A stretch of 64,000 bases of DNA from Curtobacterium pusillum. GTDB lineage: Bacteria; Actinomycetota; Actinomycetes; Actinomycetales; Microbacteriaceae. Positions within the stretch are counted from its first letter, which is position 1; every line of letters begins with the position of its first letter. Shown here piece after piece: positions 22,805-30,923 of the stretch. The notes beneath the pieces are model-generated. The model had not been told where the DNA came from, ran no database searches, and saw nothing but the letters and a program-made list of their open reading frames with translations. Made by a program: the position numbers and the translations under genes. The stretch lies in assembly GCF_007680845.1 (NCBI RefSeq), contig NZ_VEIY01000007.1, positions 143,892 through 207,891 on the forward strand, in the 5' to 3' direction.

Positions 22805-22848
22805 CGGACTGGAGGCGCGGTGCGGGCCCGCACCGCGCCTCCAGTCCG
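22805..22848. terminator. perfect palindrome, bidirectional terminator candidate
   Basis: Two 22-base arms, 22805-22826 and 22827-22848, are exact reverse complements with no spacer. It begins at the base after the stop of the kinase-like gene and ends 14 bases before the 3' end of the convergent glycosyltransferase gene. The core is GGACTGGAGGCGCGG. Its position between converging genes fits a shared terminator, and its sequence marks it as a copy of the dispersed element. Confidence 0.8.
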
Positions 22849-22861
22849 CCCTGGGGTCGCG

Positions 22862-24316
22862 TCAGACCCCGCGGCTGGTGAACGCGCGGATCCGCGCCAC
22901 GAGACGTGGGCTGCGGGCGCCGAACGTGAGTGCCGTGAGGCGGCGGAACGAGACCGTGGCGCGGTGCACGAGCAGCCCGGTCGCCTCCGCGATGTCGGAG
23001 ACGGCGTGCCACCGGGCCCGGAGCGCCGCGGGATCGATGTCGCTCGCGGCTGCCATGCGCACCAGCTGGACGAGGCTCGCGCCGTCCTTCCACGTGGTGC
23101 TCTGGTTCTCGAAGCGGCGCAGGATGCGGTCGATCGCCGTCGCCCGGTGGTTCGTCACCGCGTGCGACCACCGACGTTCCTGCGCCACCGGGTCGACCAG
23201 GATCCACCGGGGTGCGTTGGCGTTGAGGGTCGAGAGCTGCGCGAAGGTCTCCAGTGCTCCGAGGGCGACCGCGACGTCGAAGATCTGTCGTGGGCGTCCG
23301 CCGACCGCGATGGCGGCGCCGGGGAAGGACTGTCGGGCCACCCGGACCTGGGCCTTCGGCACGATGATGGTCACGACCGTGTCGTCGGAGGCCGCCGCCA
23401 GCGTCTCGCGGACGCGCGACACCACTTCGTCGGTGATGACCGTGGGCAGGTGGAGCGCGACCCGGACCACGTCGTCGTCGGGCAGGAAGGCGTCCGCGAA
23501 GACGTCCACGGCGTCGCGGTAGCGAGCGAGGAACAGTGCGATCGCGCCCGCGTAGAACGGGTAGCGCTCGAGCAGGATGCGCTCGTGCTCGAGGCGGAGC
23601 GACGGGCCGCGGTCACCGCTGAAGCTCGTCGACCCGGTGTGCAGGACGAGCGCCCGGTTCGCGAGCACCGAGGTGTACCCGTGCTCGTTGATGCGCAGGC
23701 AGAAGTCGTTCTCCTCGCCGTAGCCGGGGGAGAACACCTCGTCGAACAGTCCGAAGCGGTCGACCATCTCGCGGCGGACGAGGAAGCAGAAGCCCATCGC
23801 CACCGGCGACACCGTCGAGCGGGGGAGCAGGTACTTCGTCCGACCGTGGAGTTCACGGGTGCGGCGCGGTGCGAGGTTCGCCCGAGGGTTCCGGCGGGCG
23901 TAGGGGAACGACGCGATCGTCGCGTTGTCGCTGCGCGCGCAGACCACGCCGATCGAGTCGTCCGACGCGAGGACCGCCGTCATCTCGTCGAGGAACCCGG
24001 GCATCGGGACGGTGTCGCTGTTGAGGAGCAAGACGTCGTTGCCGGTCCGGTCGAGCTCGAGGACGGCGCGGTTGCAGTTGCCGACGAACCCGAGGTTCTT
24101 CTCGTTGCGGGTGTACTCGAAGCCGTCGTGGTCGCCGACGAGCTCGAGGACACGGGCTTCGATCGTGTCGACGCGCGGGCCGACGTCGTTCGCGAGCAGG
24201 ACCCGGTCGACCGAGAAGTCGACGGTCTCGAGGAGCGCCTCGATGCAGCGTTCGAGACCCGGGAGGTCGTCGTAGATCGGGACGACGATCGTGACCGGGC
24301 GGCGGTCGCGGGTCAC
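22862..24316 (-). CDS. family 2 glycosyltransferase
   Basis: A 484-residue GT2 enzyme. The GT-A fold starts TIVVPIYDDLPGLERCIEAL, followed by NEKNLGFVGNCNRAVLEL, the metal/nucleotide motif LLLNSDTVPMPGFLDEM (about residue 97), CARSDNATIASFPY, and the acceptor region SPGYGEENDFCLRINEHGYT with LVLHTGSTSFSGDRG. A C-terminal half of about 200 residues carries no motif I recognise. It is a close-looking paralogue of the gene at 41076-42524 at the far end of the island. It overlaps the upstream GT4 gene by four bases. The sugar donor and acceptor are unknown. Confidence 0.88.
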   Translation of the reverse strand: MTRDRRPVTIVVPIYDDLPGLERCIEALLETVDFSVDRVLLANDVGPRVDTIEARVLELVGDHDGFEYTRNEKNLGFVGNCNRAVLELDRTGNDVLLLNSDTVPMPGFLDEMTAVLASDDSIGVVCARSDNATIASFPYARRNPRANLAPRRTRELHGRTKYLLPRSTVSPVAMGFCFLVRREMVDRFGLFDEVFSPGYGEENDFCLRINEHGYTSVLANRALVLHTGSTSFSGDRGPSLRLEHERILLERYPFYAGAIALFLARYRDAVDVFADAFLPDDDVVRVALHLPTVITDEVVSRVRETLAAASDDTVVTIIVPKAQVRVARQSFPGAAIAVGGRPRQIFDVAVALGALETFAQLSTLNANAPRWILVDPVAQERRWSHAVTNHRATAIDRILRRFENQSTTWKDGASLVQLVRMAAASDIDPAALRARWHAVSDIAEATGLLVHRATVSFRRLTALTFGARSPRLVARIRAFTSRGV

Positions 24317-25683
24317 CGGCGCGCCAGCTTCCGGACGACGACGCCGGGCCGGGCGAGGAGCCGTCCGACGGTGCCCGAGCGGGACCGCACGCGGTTCGCC
24401 AGCAGGCCCACCGCCGCGCGGGCGCTCGTCGCGCCGAGCGACGCGTAGGCGCCGGGCAGCTCGAACCAGTACCGGGCGGCCTGGGGGAGTCGGTAGCCCT
24501 CCGTGCCGACCAGCGCGACCAGGCGCTCGATCGCCGCGGCGTTGTCGTGACCGGCGCCCATGACGGCGGCGAGCCGGTCCGGGGCAGCCGCACCGTGCCT
24601 CCTGGCAGTGGCCGGGTCGGCCGCGTACGCGGCGAGGGCGTCGGCGAGGGCCGCGGTGTCGTCCGCGTCGACCAGGGTGCCGGTGACGCCGGGGTCGACG
24701 AGTTCCGCGCTACCGCCCTGACGGGTGGCGACGACGGCCTTGCCGAGCGTCATGTACTCCGCCGTCGTGCGGCCGAACGCCTCGATCGTCGAGGGGGTGA
24801 TGCAGACGTCGGCGGCCTCGATGAACGGGGCGGGGGTGTGCTGCTCGCCGGCGAACACGACGTGCTCGGCGACGCCGAGGGCGCGCGCCCGTTCCGTGAG
24901 GCGTTGGTCTTCGCCCGGGTGCTTCCAGCTGCCCACGAAGCAGACGCTCGCGGTCACGCCGCGCTCACACAGGGCACCGAGGGCGTCGATGACGCGGTGC
25001 TGGCCCTTGGACTCCTCGACCCGACCGAGCACGGTGATCCGGAGGCCGGGGTCGGACCGCGGGAACGGCAGGACGGCCGGCGCTTCGTCCTTGGTCGCCA
25101 GGAGGCGCTCGGTGTCGACCGTCGGGTAGGCGACGGACAGCTTGTCGGCGGGCACGTACTGCGCGAGGTGGGCGCGCATCGCCTCGGAGTTCGTGATGAC
25201 CGCACCTGACAGGAGGCCGATGTCACCGAGGGTGCCGGCGCGGCCGGTCTGGAACTGCAGGCCGTGGTCGAGGTCGCCGTACTCGCGGACGAACCAGGCC
25301 TGCGGGATGCCGAGGACGGCGGCGGCGAACGACGCCCACGGGGCGACGAGGGTGTTCGTCACGACGAGGTCGGGGCGCTGGCGCTCGTACTTCCGGATGA
25401 TCGCGTTCACCGCGGCGTAGTCGACCGTGGCGAACGCGGCGCGCTCGGCGGCCGGGGCCGGCTGCGGACTCGGCAGGGCCCACCCGCGGAACCGGAGGGC
25501 GTCGTACGCCCAACCGCGTTCTTCGAGGGCGTCGATGAACTTGCCGCGAGGGGCCTTCGTGACGAAGGTCGGCGTGAGCGTCGGGTCTTGTGCCTGCCAG
25601 TCCTCCACGAAGCGGAGGAGAGACCGCTCAGCTCCACCGAGGTTCACCGGTGCGGTGGAGTGGTTGGCGAAACTGACGATCAC
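24313..25683 (-). CDS. family 4-type glycosyltransferase
   Basis: A 456-residue GT-B enzyme that transfers a sugar from an activated donor with retention. The N-terminal half has HSTAPVNLGGAERSLLRFV, typical of GT4 acceptor domains. The C-terminal half has ITVLGRVEESKGQHRVIDAL, VVFAGEQHTPAPFIEAADVC, and the E-x7-E type donor motif PSTIEAFGRTTAEYM followed by GKAVVATRQGGSAELVDPGV. The GTG at 25683 has TAGAGT six bases upstream and no ribosome site, so the transcript is probably leaderless. The gene is co-transcribed with the downstream GT2 gene. Confidence 0.88.
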   Translation of the reverse strand: MIVSFANHSTAPVNLGGAERSLLRFVEDWQAQDPTLTPTFVTKAPRGKFIDALEERGWAYDALRFRGWALPSPQPAPAAERAAFATVDYAAVNAIIRKYERQRPDLVVTNTLVAPWASFAAAVLGIPQAWFVREYGDLDHGLQFQTGRAGTLGDIGLLSGAVITNSEAMRAHLAQYVPADKLSVAYPTVDTERLLATKDEAPAVLPFPRSDPGLRITVLGRVEESKGQHRVIDALGALCERGVTASVCFVGSWKHPGEDQRLTERARALGVAEHVVFAGEQHTPAPFIEAADVCITPSTIEAFGRTTAEYMTLGKAVVATRQGGSAELVDPGVTGTLVDADDTAALADALAAYAADPATARRHGAAAPDRLAAVMGAGHDNAAAIERLVALVGTEGYRLPQAARYWFELPGAYASLGATSARAAVGLLANRVRSRSGTVGRLLARPGVVVRKLARR

Positions 25684-25689
25684 CTTGTC

Positions 25690-25695
25690 ACTCTA
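25690..25695 (-). promoter_or_regulatory. leaderless -10 box of the GT4 gene
   Basis: On the minus strand TAGAGT spans 25695-25690, six bases before GTG 25683. This TAnnnT-to-start spacing recurs at several genes in the window and is typical of leaderless actinobacterial transcripts. No -35 box is obvious. Confidence 0.5.
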
Positions 25696-25851
25696 CAAAG
25701 GAATCGGCGAGTCTTCGTCACGTCGAGCCCCTCTGGGGACAACTCGCGCCCACGATCCGTGCATCATGCAACTCGTGTGCGAGAATGTCTCGTCCCCGAA
25801 AACCCTGTGAGGAGCGCTCCGTTGCGCCCCGGAGGAGTCAGCACCCGAAGC

Positions 25852-26673
25852 ATGACGTACCTGAACGAGCTCATGTCTTCGCGCGAGCTACTGGCGAACC
25901 TGACCGCACGCGAAGTCAAGGGCAAGTACCGCCGCACGGTCTTCGGGCAGCTGTGGTCCCTCATCAACCCGCTCGCGACGATGCTGATCTACACGATCGT
26001 GTACTCGTTCATCTTCCGGGCACGGCTCGAGGTCGGGAACCCGAGCGGGCTGAACATCTACCCGCTGTGGCTGATGTGCGGGCTGCTGCCGTGGATCTTC
26101 GCCCGCAACGTGATCAACTCGGGCATGACCTCGATCGTGTCGAACGGGTCGCTGATCAAGAAGGTGTACTTCCCGCGGATGACGCTGCCGCTCGCGGCAG
26201 TCGGGTCGTTCGGGTTCACCTGGCTGGTCGAGATGGGCGTTCTGCTGATCGCGCTCGCCATCGCCGGCTCGAAGTGGTACCTCTTCCTGCCGGTCATCGC
26301 GCTCACGATGGTGTTCCTGGCGATGTTCGCCGCCGGCCTCGGGCTGATCCTGTCGATCATCAACGTGCACTTCCGCGACATGCAGCACCTCGTCGGCATC
26401 GCCCTGCAGATGTGGATGTACCTGTCCCCGATCATCTACCCCCTGTCGCTCGTCGAGGACGCCGCGAACAAGGCCGGGCACCCCTGGATCCTCCACCTGT
26501 ACAAGCTCAACCCCATCGAGCGGTTCTCCGTGGTCTTCCGTGACCTCATGTACGACAACCGTCTCCCGAACTGGACCGACCTGGTCGGGTGTGCCATCGC
26601 CGGATGTGCGTCGCTCGCACTCGGCTACGTCGTGTTCTCCCGCAACGAGAAGAAGCTGGCAGAACTGCTGTGA
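25852..26673 (+). CDS. ABC-2 polysaccharide exporter permease (Wzm type)
   Basis: Membrane half of an ABC exporter for O-antigen or teichoic-acid-like polymers. The 273-residue product has six hydrophobic segments and the family pattern LTAREVKGKYRRTVFGQLWSLINPL near the N-terminus, KKVYFPRMTLPLAAV, and the C-terminal LSPIIYPLSLVED and LNPIERFSVVFRDLMYD. ATG 25852 is chosen, with GGAGGAG 14 bases upstream. TTG 25822, which has its own GAGGAG site, would add ten residues and cannot be excluded. The gene overlaps the ATPase gene by GTGA, so they form one transporter. Confidence 0.92.
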   Translation: MTYLNELMSSRELLANLTAREVKGKYRRTVFGQLWSLINPLATMLIYTIVYSFIFRARLEVGNPSGLNIYPLWLMCGLLPWIFARNVINSGMTSIVSNGSLIKKVYFPRMTLPLAAVGSFGFTWLVEMGVLLIALAIAGSKWYLFLPVIALTMVFLAMFAAGLGLILSIINVHFRDMQHLVGIALQMWMYLSPIIYPLSLVEDAANKAGHPWILHLYKLNPIERFSVVFRDLMYDNRLPNWTDLVGCAIAGCASLALGYVVFSRNEKKLAELL

Positions 26674-27398
26674 ACGATCCCGCTGTCTCCGTCGAGCACG
26701 TTTCGAAGCGATTCCGCATGTACCACGAGCGGAACGACTCGCTGAAGAGCATGGTCATGCGCGGGAAGAAGTCCGTGCACGAGGACTTCTGGGCGCTCAA
26801 GGACGTGTCGTTCGAGGTTCCACAAGGGTCCACCTTCGGGCTCATCGGCAAGAACGGCTCGGGCAAGTCGACGCTGCTCAAGTGCCTGGCGAAGATCCTG
26901 TGGCCGGAAGCGGGCTCGATCACCGCCCGCGGCAAGCAGGCGTCGCTGCTCGAGGTCGGATCCGGGTTCCACCCCGAGCTCTCCGGCCGTGAGAACGTGT
27001 TCCTCAACGGGTCGATCCTCGGGATGAGCCGCAAGGAGGTTGCGCGGAAGTTCGACGAGATCGTGTCGTTCTCCGGGGTTGGGAACTTCATCGACCAGCC
27101 CGTGAAGAACTACTCGTCGGGCATGTACGTGCGACTCGGGTTCTCTGTCGCCGTTGCGGTCACACCCGAGATCTTGGTCGTCGACGAGGTGCTCGCCGTC
27201 GGCGACGCGACGTTCCGCAAGCGCTGCCAGACGAAGTTCAAGGAGATGCGGGACGACGGCCGGACCGTCATCTTGGTCTCTCACTCGATGGGCACAGTGA
27301 AGGACATGTGCGACCAGGTCGCGTGGCTCAGCGAAGGCGAGCTGAAGATGATCGGTGAGACAAAGAAGGTCGTTGCTGCGTACGAGGCCACCGTCTGA
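26670..27398 (+). CDS. ABC polysaccharide exporter ATPase (Wzt/TagH type)
   Basis: ATPase half of the exporter, 242 residues. It has Walker A FGLIGKNGSGKSTLLKCLAK (about residue 60), the diverged Q-loop and ELSGRENVFLNGSILGM typical of polysaccharide exporters, signature NYSSGMYVRLGFSVAVA, Walker B EILVVDEVLAVGD, and the switch histidine in ILVSHSMGTVKDMCDQVAWL. It ends soon after the nucleotide-binding domain, so it lacks the C-terminal glycan-binding domain of long Wzt proteins. That suggests export that does not read a terminal glycan cap. The GTG at 26670 overlaps the permease stop. Confidence 0.93.
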   Translation: MNDPAVSVEHVSKRFRMYHERNDSLKSMVMRGKKSVHEDFWALKDVSFEVPQGSTFGLIGKNGSGKSTLLKCLAKILWPEAGSITARGKQASLLEVGSGFHPELSGRENVFLNGSILGMSRKEVARKFDEIVSFSGVGNFIDQPVKNYSSGMYVRLGFSVAVAVTPEILVVDEVLAVGDATFRKRCQTKFKEMRDDGRTVILVSHSMGTVKDMCDQVAWLSEGELKMIGETKKVVAAYEATV

Positions 27399-27424
27399 GG
27401 CAAAGCTCCGCATAGGGTTGACGC

Positions 27425-28126
27425 GTGCAAACGGACCTTGAGCAGCTGGCACCCTATTCCGACGAGCGCGGGAACCGGATCGAGTACACCGGTCCGGTAC
27501 GTCGGAACGTACGCATCACCTTCCGGGGTTCGAACAACGTCGTTCGGGTCGACGAACGTGCTCGCCTGGGACGTCTGGTCCTCAACCTCGACTGCGACAA
27601 CGGACTGTTCGAGATCGGACCGAACGCGGGCGCACCGTCGTTCGACGCCAACATCAGGATCGGTCAGGATTCCGCCGTGGTGGTGGGGGCGAACACATCG
27701 ACCACGGCGAACTGCGTCATCTCGGCGACTGAGGGAACGACGGTGAAGATCGGTGACGACGTGATGATCGCGTCCCATGTTCAGATCCGAGCGGACGATG
27801 CGCACCCCATCTTCGACGTCCGAACGGGCAAGCGGGTCAATGTCTCGCGATCGATCGACATCGGTCACCACGTGTGGCTCGCCCTCGGGGTGACCGTCCT
27901 CGGCGGGGCGAGGATCGGACGCGGGTCCGTCATCGGAACAGGATCAATCCTCACGGGGACCGTGCCAAACAACTGCATCGCGGTGGGCACACCCGCCCGA
28001 GTGGTGCGCAGGGACATCGCCTGGGAACGACCGCACCTGTCGCTCAAGGCTCCTTTCTACAAGCCAGACGCCTCGACTGTCGAGCGATCGCCGTTCTGGG
28101 AGCTCACCGACGAGGAGAGCGCCTGA
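27425..28126 (+). CDS. hexapeptide-repeat acyltransferase
   Basis: A 233-residue left-handed beta-helix protein. Hexapeptide repeats run from about residue 30 (FRGSNNVVRVDERARLGRL) to the C-terminal LALGVTVLGGARIGRGSVIG and NCIAVGTPARVV, the pattern of O- or N-acetyltransferases of the maltose/galactoside type. The likely catalytic His is in DDAHPIFDV. It probably acetylates a sugar of the exported polymer. The GTG at 27425 follows TAGGGT by six bases, with no ribosome site. Its 3' end overlaps the convergent GT2-TagF gene by 70 bases. Confidence 0.85.
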   Translation: MQTDLEQLAPYSDERGNRIEYTGPVRRNVRITFRGSNNVVRVDERARLGRLVLNLDCDNGLFEIGPNAGAPSFDANIRIGQDSAVVVGANTSTTANCVISATEGTTVKIGDDVMIASHVQIRADDAHPIFDVRTGKRVNVSRSIDIGHHVWLALGVTVLGGARIGRGSVIGTGSILTGTVPNNCIAVGTPARVVRRDIAWERPHLSLKAPFYKPDASTVERSPFWELTDEESA

Positions 28127-30789
28127 TCCTCCGGCTGGGCCGTTCCGGTGGGCTCAGTGTGGCGTGGCCCGCCGGTGAGCCACTCCATCGCCGTGACGAC
28201 TCGCTCAGAGTTGCGACCGTCGCGGGTCACGAACGTCGCGGCGGCGCGCTTTCGGAACGCTGCTGACGGGCGGAAGCCCTGTTCGGCGATCTGCTTCACT
28301 GCGCGTTCGACTGCCTCCACGGAACTCGTGACCTCACCGAACCCGTCACGGTCGTAGTCGAAGTACCCGCGGCGGCCGCTGTGTGAGCCGCCGAAGAACT
28401 CCTTCATGTCGAAGTGGAAGTACACGACGGGGACGTCGATGAAGGCGGCATCGAACGCGAGGGACGAGAAGTCCGTGACGAAGGCAGCGGTACGAGCGAG
28501 AACGTCCTGGATCCCGGTGGTTGCGAAGTCGAGGACCTCGACGTCAGCAGGGAGATCGAAGTCGGAGAGGTACGGGCGGAGCAGCGGATGCGGCATGAGC
28601 GCGAGCCGCTTGCCCGTGCGGGTGGCGAGTTCACGCAACGCCGGCGAGGACATCAGCGCGGTGTACTCCTTGGCGAATCGACTCTCCATGAAGCGGTCGT
28701 CGCGTTCCCAAGCGCCGGAGCCTGCGACTTGAGCACCTACGAGGTAGTGGCGCCATGTCGGCATGACGAGAATGAGGTCGCGACCTTCCTGGCCGACGGC
28801 GCGACTCTTCTCGAGCAACGCGTCGAAGCGGGGGAGCCCGGTCAGCACCACCTCGTGCTCGGAGAAGATCCACTGGCCGTCACCCGCGATAGCCAGCTTC
28901 TCCTGGGGCGTGGAGACCACGAACAGATCGGGCCGCTTTGAGTTCAGCCAGCGGGAGAGGTCGTAGTTGATGACCCCGTGCTGAAGGAAGGTGAAGTGGA
29001 ACCGCGGCTGTCCGAACTTCGCAACGGGGAGTGGCCTCGTGACGAAGTCTGCGATGTGCGAGGAGGCGACATGTTCGGCGTGGAGCATGAGCTGGACCCA
29101 CTCGAGCGAGCGGAACGCCACCATCCGGAAGCCTTCTCGCTTCAGGCGGTCCCAGTCCTTCGAATCCCGGTTCAGGACGAAGAAGGCATTGATGTCGGGA
29201 CGGTGACGGAGCACGTAGCGGTAGGCGTGCTCGGCGTTGTCGTTGGCGTCGGTGTCGCGGTCGATGAACACCCATGCTCTGCTGAAACGTTCCCGGGCTC
29301 GACCGCGGCGCGCGAGCGGCGGAGCCACCGCGTCCCGGAGTGCGGTGCGGCCCAGAGCCTTCCGAACGTCGAGCGCCCGTTTCCGAACAGAGCGCCAAGC
29401 GTACTGCTTGTTGGTGAGCTCGATGCCGTTGGGATCGGCGACCCTGCGACGTTGCCCGAGGATCTGCGGTTCGAGTTGCCGTCGCGTGAGCGTGGCGTAG
29501 TGGTTCGGGACCTCGCCGCGGGCGAACACGACCTGCTGACCGTCCACGTGCATCTCCGTGACGTGACCACGGGGGATCCAGATGATGCGGCGACGCACGA
29601 GCGGACGACCGTAGAAGACGAAGTCCTGCACGGTCTCGAACACGGGATCCACCTCGTGCCCGTCGACGAGGATGCGCTCCTCGGGGGTGTCCCGGGTGAA
29701 CCAGTACTGGAGCTGGACGAGCTGATGCGATTCGTCCACCTGGGCGAGGTTGACCGTGCTCGGGCGGTCCGGTTCGACGCGGTAGCCCATCAGCATCGCT
29801 CGGCGGACGGCGAACTCGACCGGGAGGAGATCGAAGGATCGGACCGCTTCTGAACCGACGCGTTCGAGCACCTCGCTGGCCAGCTCGTGGAACTCGTCGA
29901 ACGCGTCGACCGGGGCGAGCGCCGAGGGAGAACGGATCGCGCGTTCACGGCGGAAGTACCCGACCAGGTCGTACAGGACGGTGTTCGCGACCCAGCGGTC
30001 CACACGACCGAGACGGGACGCCTCGTCGAGGAGCCCTAGGTGGCCGTGACGAAGGACGTCGGTGTACTTCCGACGGTCTTCGTGACTCGTCTGCATCGTG
30101 GAGGTGCCGTCTCCACGCTGACGGTAGCGGTACTTGGCCGAGGCCATCAGCCCGATCTGGTGCAAGCCGTTCCGGAGCAGGTAGCGAGCGACGAAGTGTG
30201 CGTCCTCGAACGTCGGACGGACCCGCCCGTCGAACCGCACCTGCGAAGCCTCGACCAGGTCGCGACGGACGAACGCGGCGTTCACCCCGGTCTGGACGAT
30301 GGGGTCGAGACGCATGTCGACGATCCGCGAGCCCTTCTCAAAGCGCTTGCGCGACGGGTGACCGTCGGTCACGTTGCCGTCATCGTCCAGCAGCAGCTGG
30401 TGCGCCGCAAGAAGGGCCACCTCGTCCGACGCGTGCAGCTCGATGAACTTCGCAACCTCCTCGAAGTAGCGTTCGCCGAGCTCGTCGTCCGCATCGACGA
30501 AGGTGAGCCACTGCCCGTCGGCGTGTGCAATTCCAGCGTTGCGGGCGTCCGCGATCCACTTGTTCGACTGATGGAGCACGATGGCGTTCGCCGGGTGATG
30601 GCGGCACCACTCGTCGAGCAGAGACCCCGTCGAGTCAGTCGATCCGTCGTCGACGAAGACGAACTGCAGGCGATTCTCATCGATCGTCTGTCGCTCGAAC
30701 GACGCGAGGAGCGTCGGGAGGTAGCGTGCCACGTCGTGCGCGGCGACGACGACGGAGATGAGTGGCGTTGCTCGGATCGCTGTGGCCAT
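28057..30789 (-). CDS. GT2 and CDP-glycerol/ribitol phosphotransferase fusion (TagF-like)
   Basis: A 910-residue two-domain enzyme. Residues 8-115 are a GT2 domain (PLISVVVAAHDVARYLPTLL, VFVDDGSTDSTGSLLDEW, LTFVDADDELGERYFEEV). From about residue 500 comes a CDP-glycerol glycerophosphotransferase domain: HAYRYVLRHRPDINAFFVLN, FLQHGVINYDLSRWLN, FVVSTPQEKLAI, VLTGLPRFDALLE, ILVMPTWRHYLVG, FVTDFSSLAFDAAFIDVPVV and YFHFDMKEFF. Such fusions build poly(polyol phosphate) chains with sugar substitution, so the island probably makes a teichoic-acid-like polymer. The enzyme is likely peripheral at the inner membrane face; no membrane segment is seen. Its 3' end overlaps the acyltransferase gene. Confidence 0.9.
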   Translation of the reverse strand: MATAIRATPLISVVVAAHDVARYLPTLLASFERQTIDENRLQFVFVDDGSTDSTGSLLDEWCRHHPANAIVLHQSNKWIADARNAGIAHADGQWLTFVDADDELGERYFEEVAKFIELHASDEVALLAAHQLLLDDDGNVTDGHPSRKRFEKGSRIVDMRLDPIVQTGVNAAFVRRDLVEASQVRFDGRVRPTFEDAHFVARYLLRNGLHQIGLMASAKYRYRQRGDGTSTMQTSHEDRRKYTDVLRHGHLGLLDEASRLGRVDRWVANTVLYDLVGYFRRERAIRSPSALAPVDAFDEFHELASEVLERVGSEAVRSFDLLPVEFAVRRAMLMGYRVEPDRPSTVNLAQVDESHQLVQLQYWFTRDTPEERILVDGHEVDPVFETVQDFVFYGRPLVRRRIIWIPRGHVTEMHVDGQQVVFARGEVPNHYATLTRRQLEPQILGQRRRVADPNGIELTNKQYAWRSVRKRALDVRKALGRTALRDAVAPPLARRGRARERFSRAWVFIDRDTDANDNAEHAYRYVLRHRPDINAFFVLNRDSKDWDRLKREGFRMVAFRSLEWVQLMLHAEHVASSHIADFVTRPLPVAKFGQPRFHFTFLQHGVINYDLSRWLNSKRPDLFVVSTPQEKLAIAGDGQWIFSEHEVVLTGLPRFDALLEKSRAVGQEGRDLILVMPTWRHYLVGAQVAGSGAWERDDRFMESRFAKEYTALMSSPALRELATRTGKRLALMPHPLLRPYLSDFDLPADVEVLDFATTGIQDVLARTAAFVTDFSSLAFDAAFIDVPVVYFHFDMKEFFGGSHSGRRGYFDYDRDGFGEVTSSVEAVERAVKQIAEQGFRPSAAFRKRAAATFVTRDGRNSERVVTAMEWLTGGPRHTEPTGTAQPEDQALSSSVSSQNGDRSTVEASGL

Positions 30790-30813
30790 GCGGTCGACCG
30801 GCTCCCTGTCTAC

Positions 30814-30852
30814 GTGAGGTACGTGCTGCGCGGGTGAGGCGCGTGCTGCGAT
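30814..30852. repeat. 20-base direct repeat between divergent GT genes
   Basis: GTGAGGTACGTGCTGCGCGG at 30814-30833 is followed directly by a near copy (GTGAGGCGCGTGCTGCG) at 30834-30850. The pair sits between two divergent glycosyltransferase genes, just before a TAGTTT box at 30852-30857. It may be a regulator site or a simple duplication. Confidence 0.55.
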
Positions 30853-30923
30853 AGTTTAGGGCGGAAGTCGAGGACGGCTCGTCGCGGCCCGTGCGACCCG
30901 AACGTGGTGAACCCCTGGAGAAG

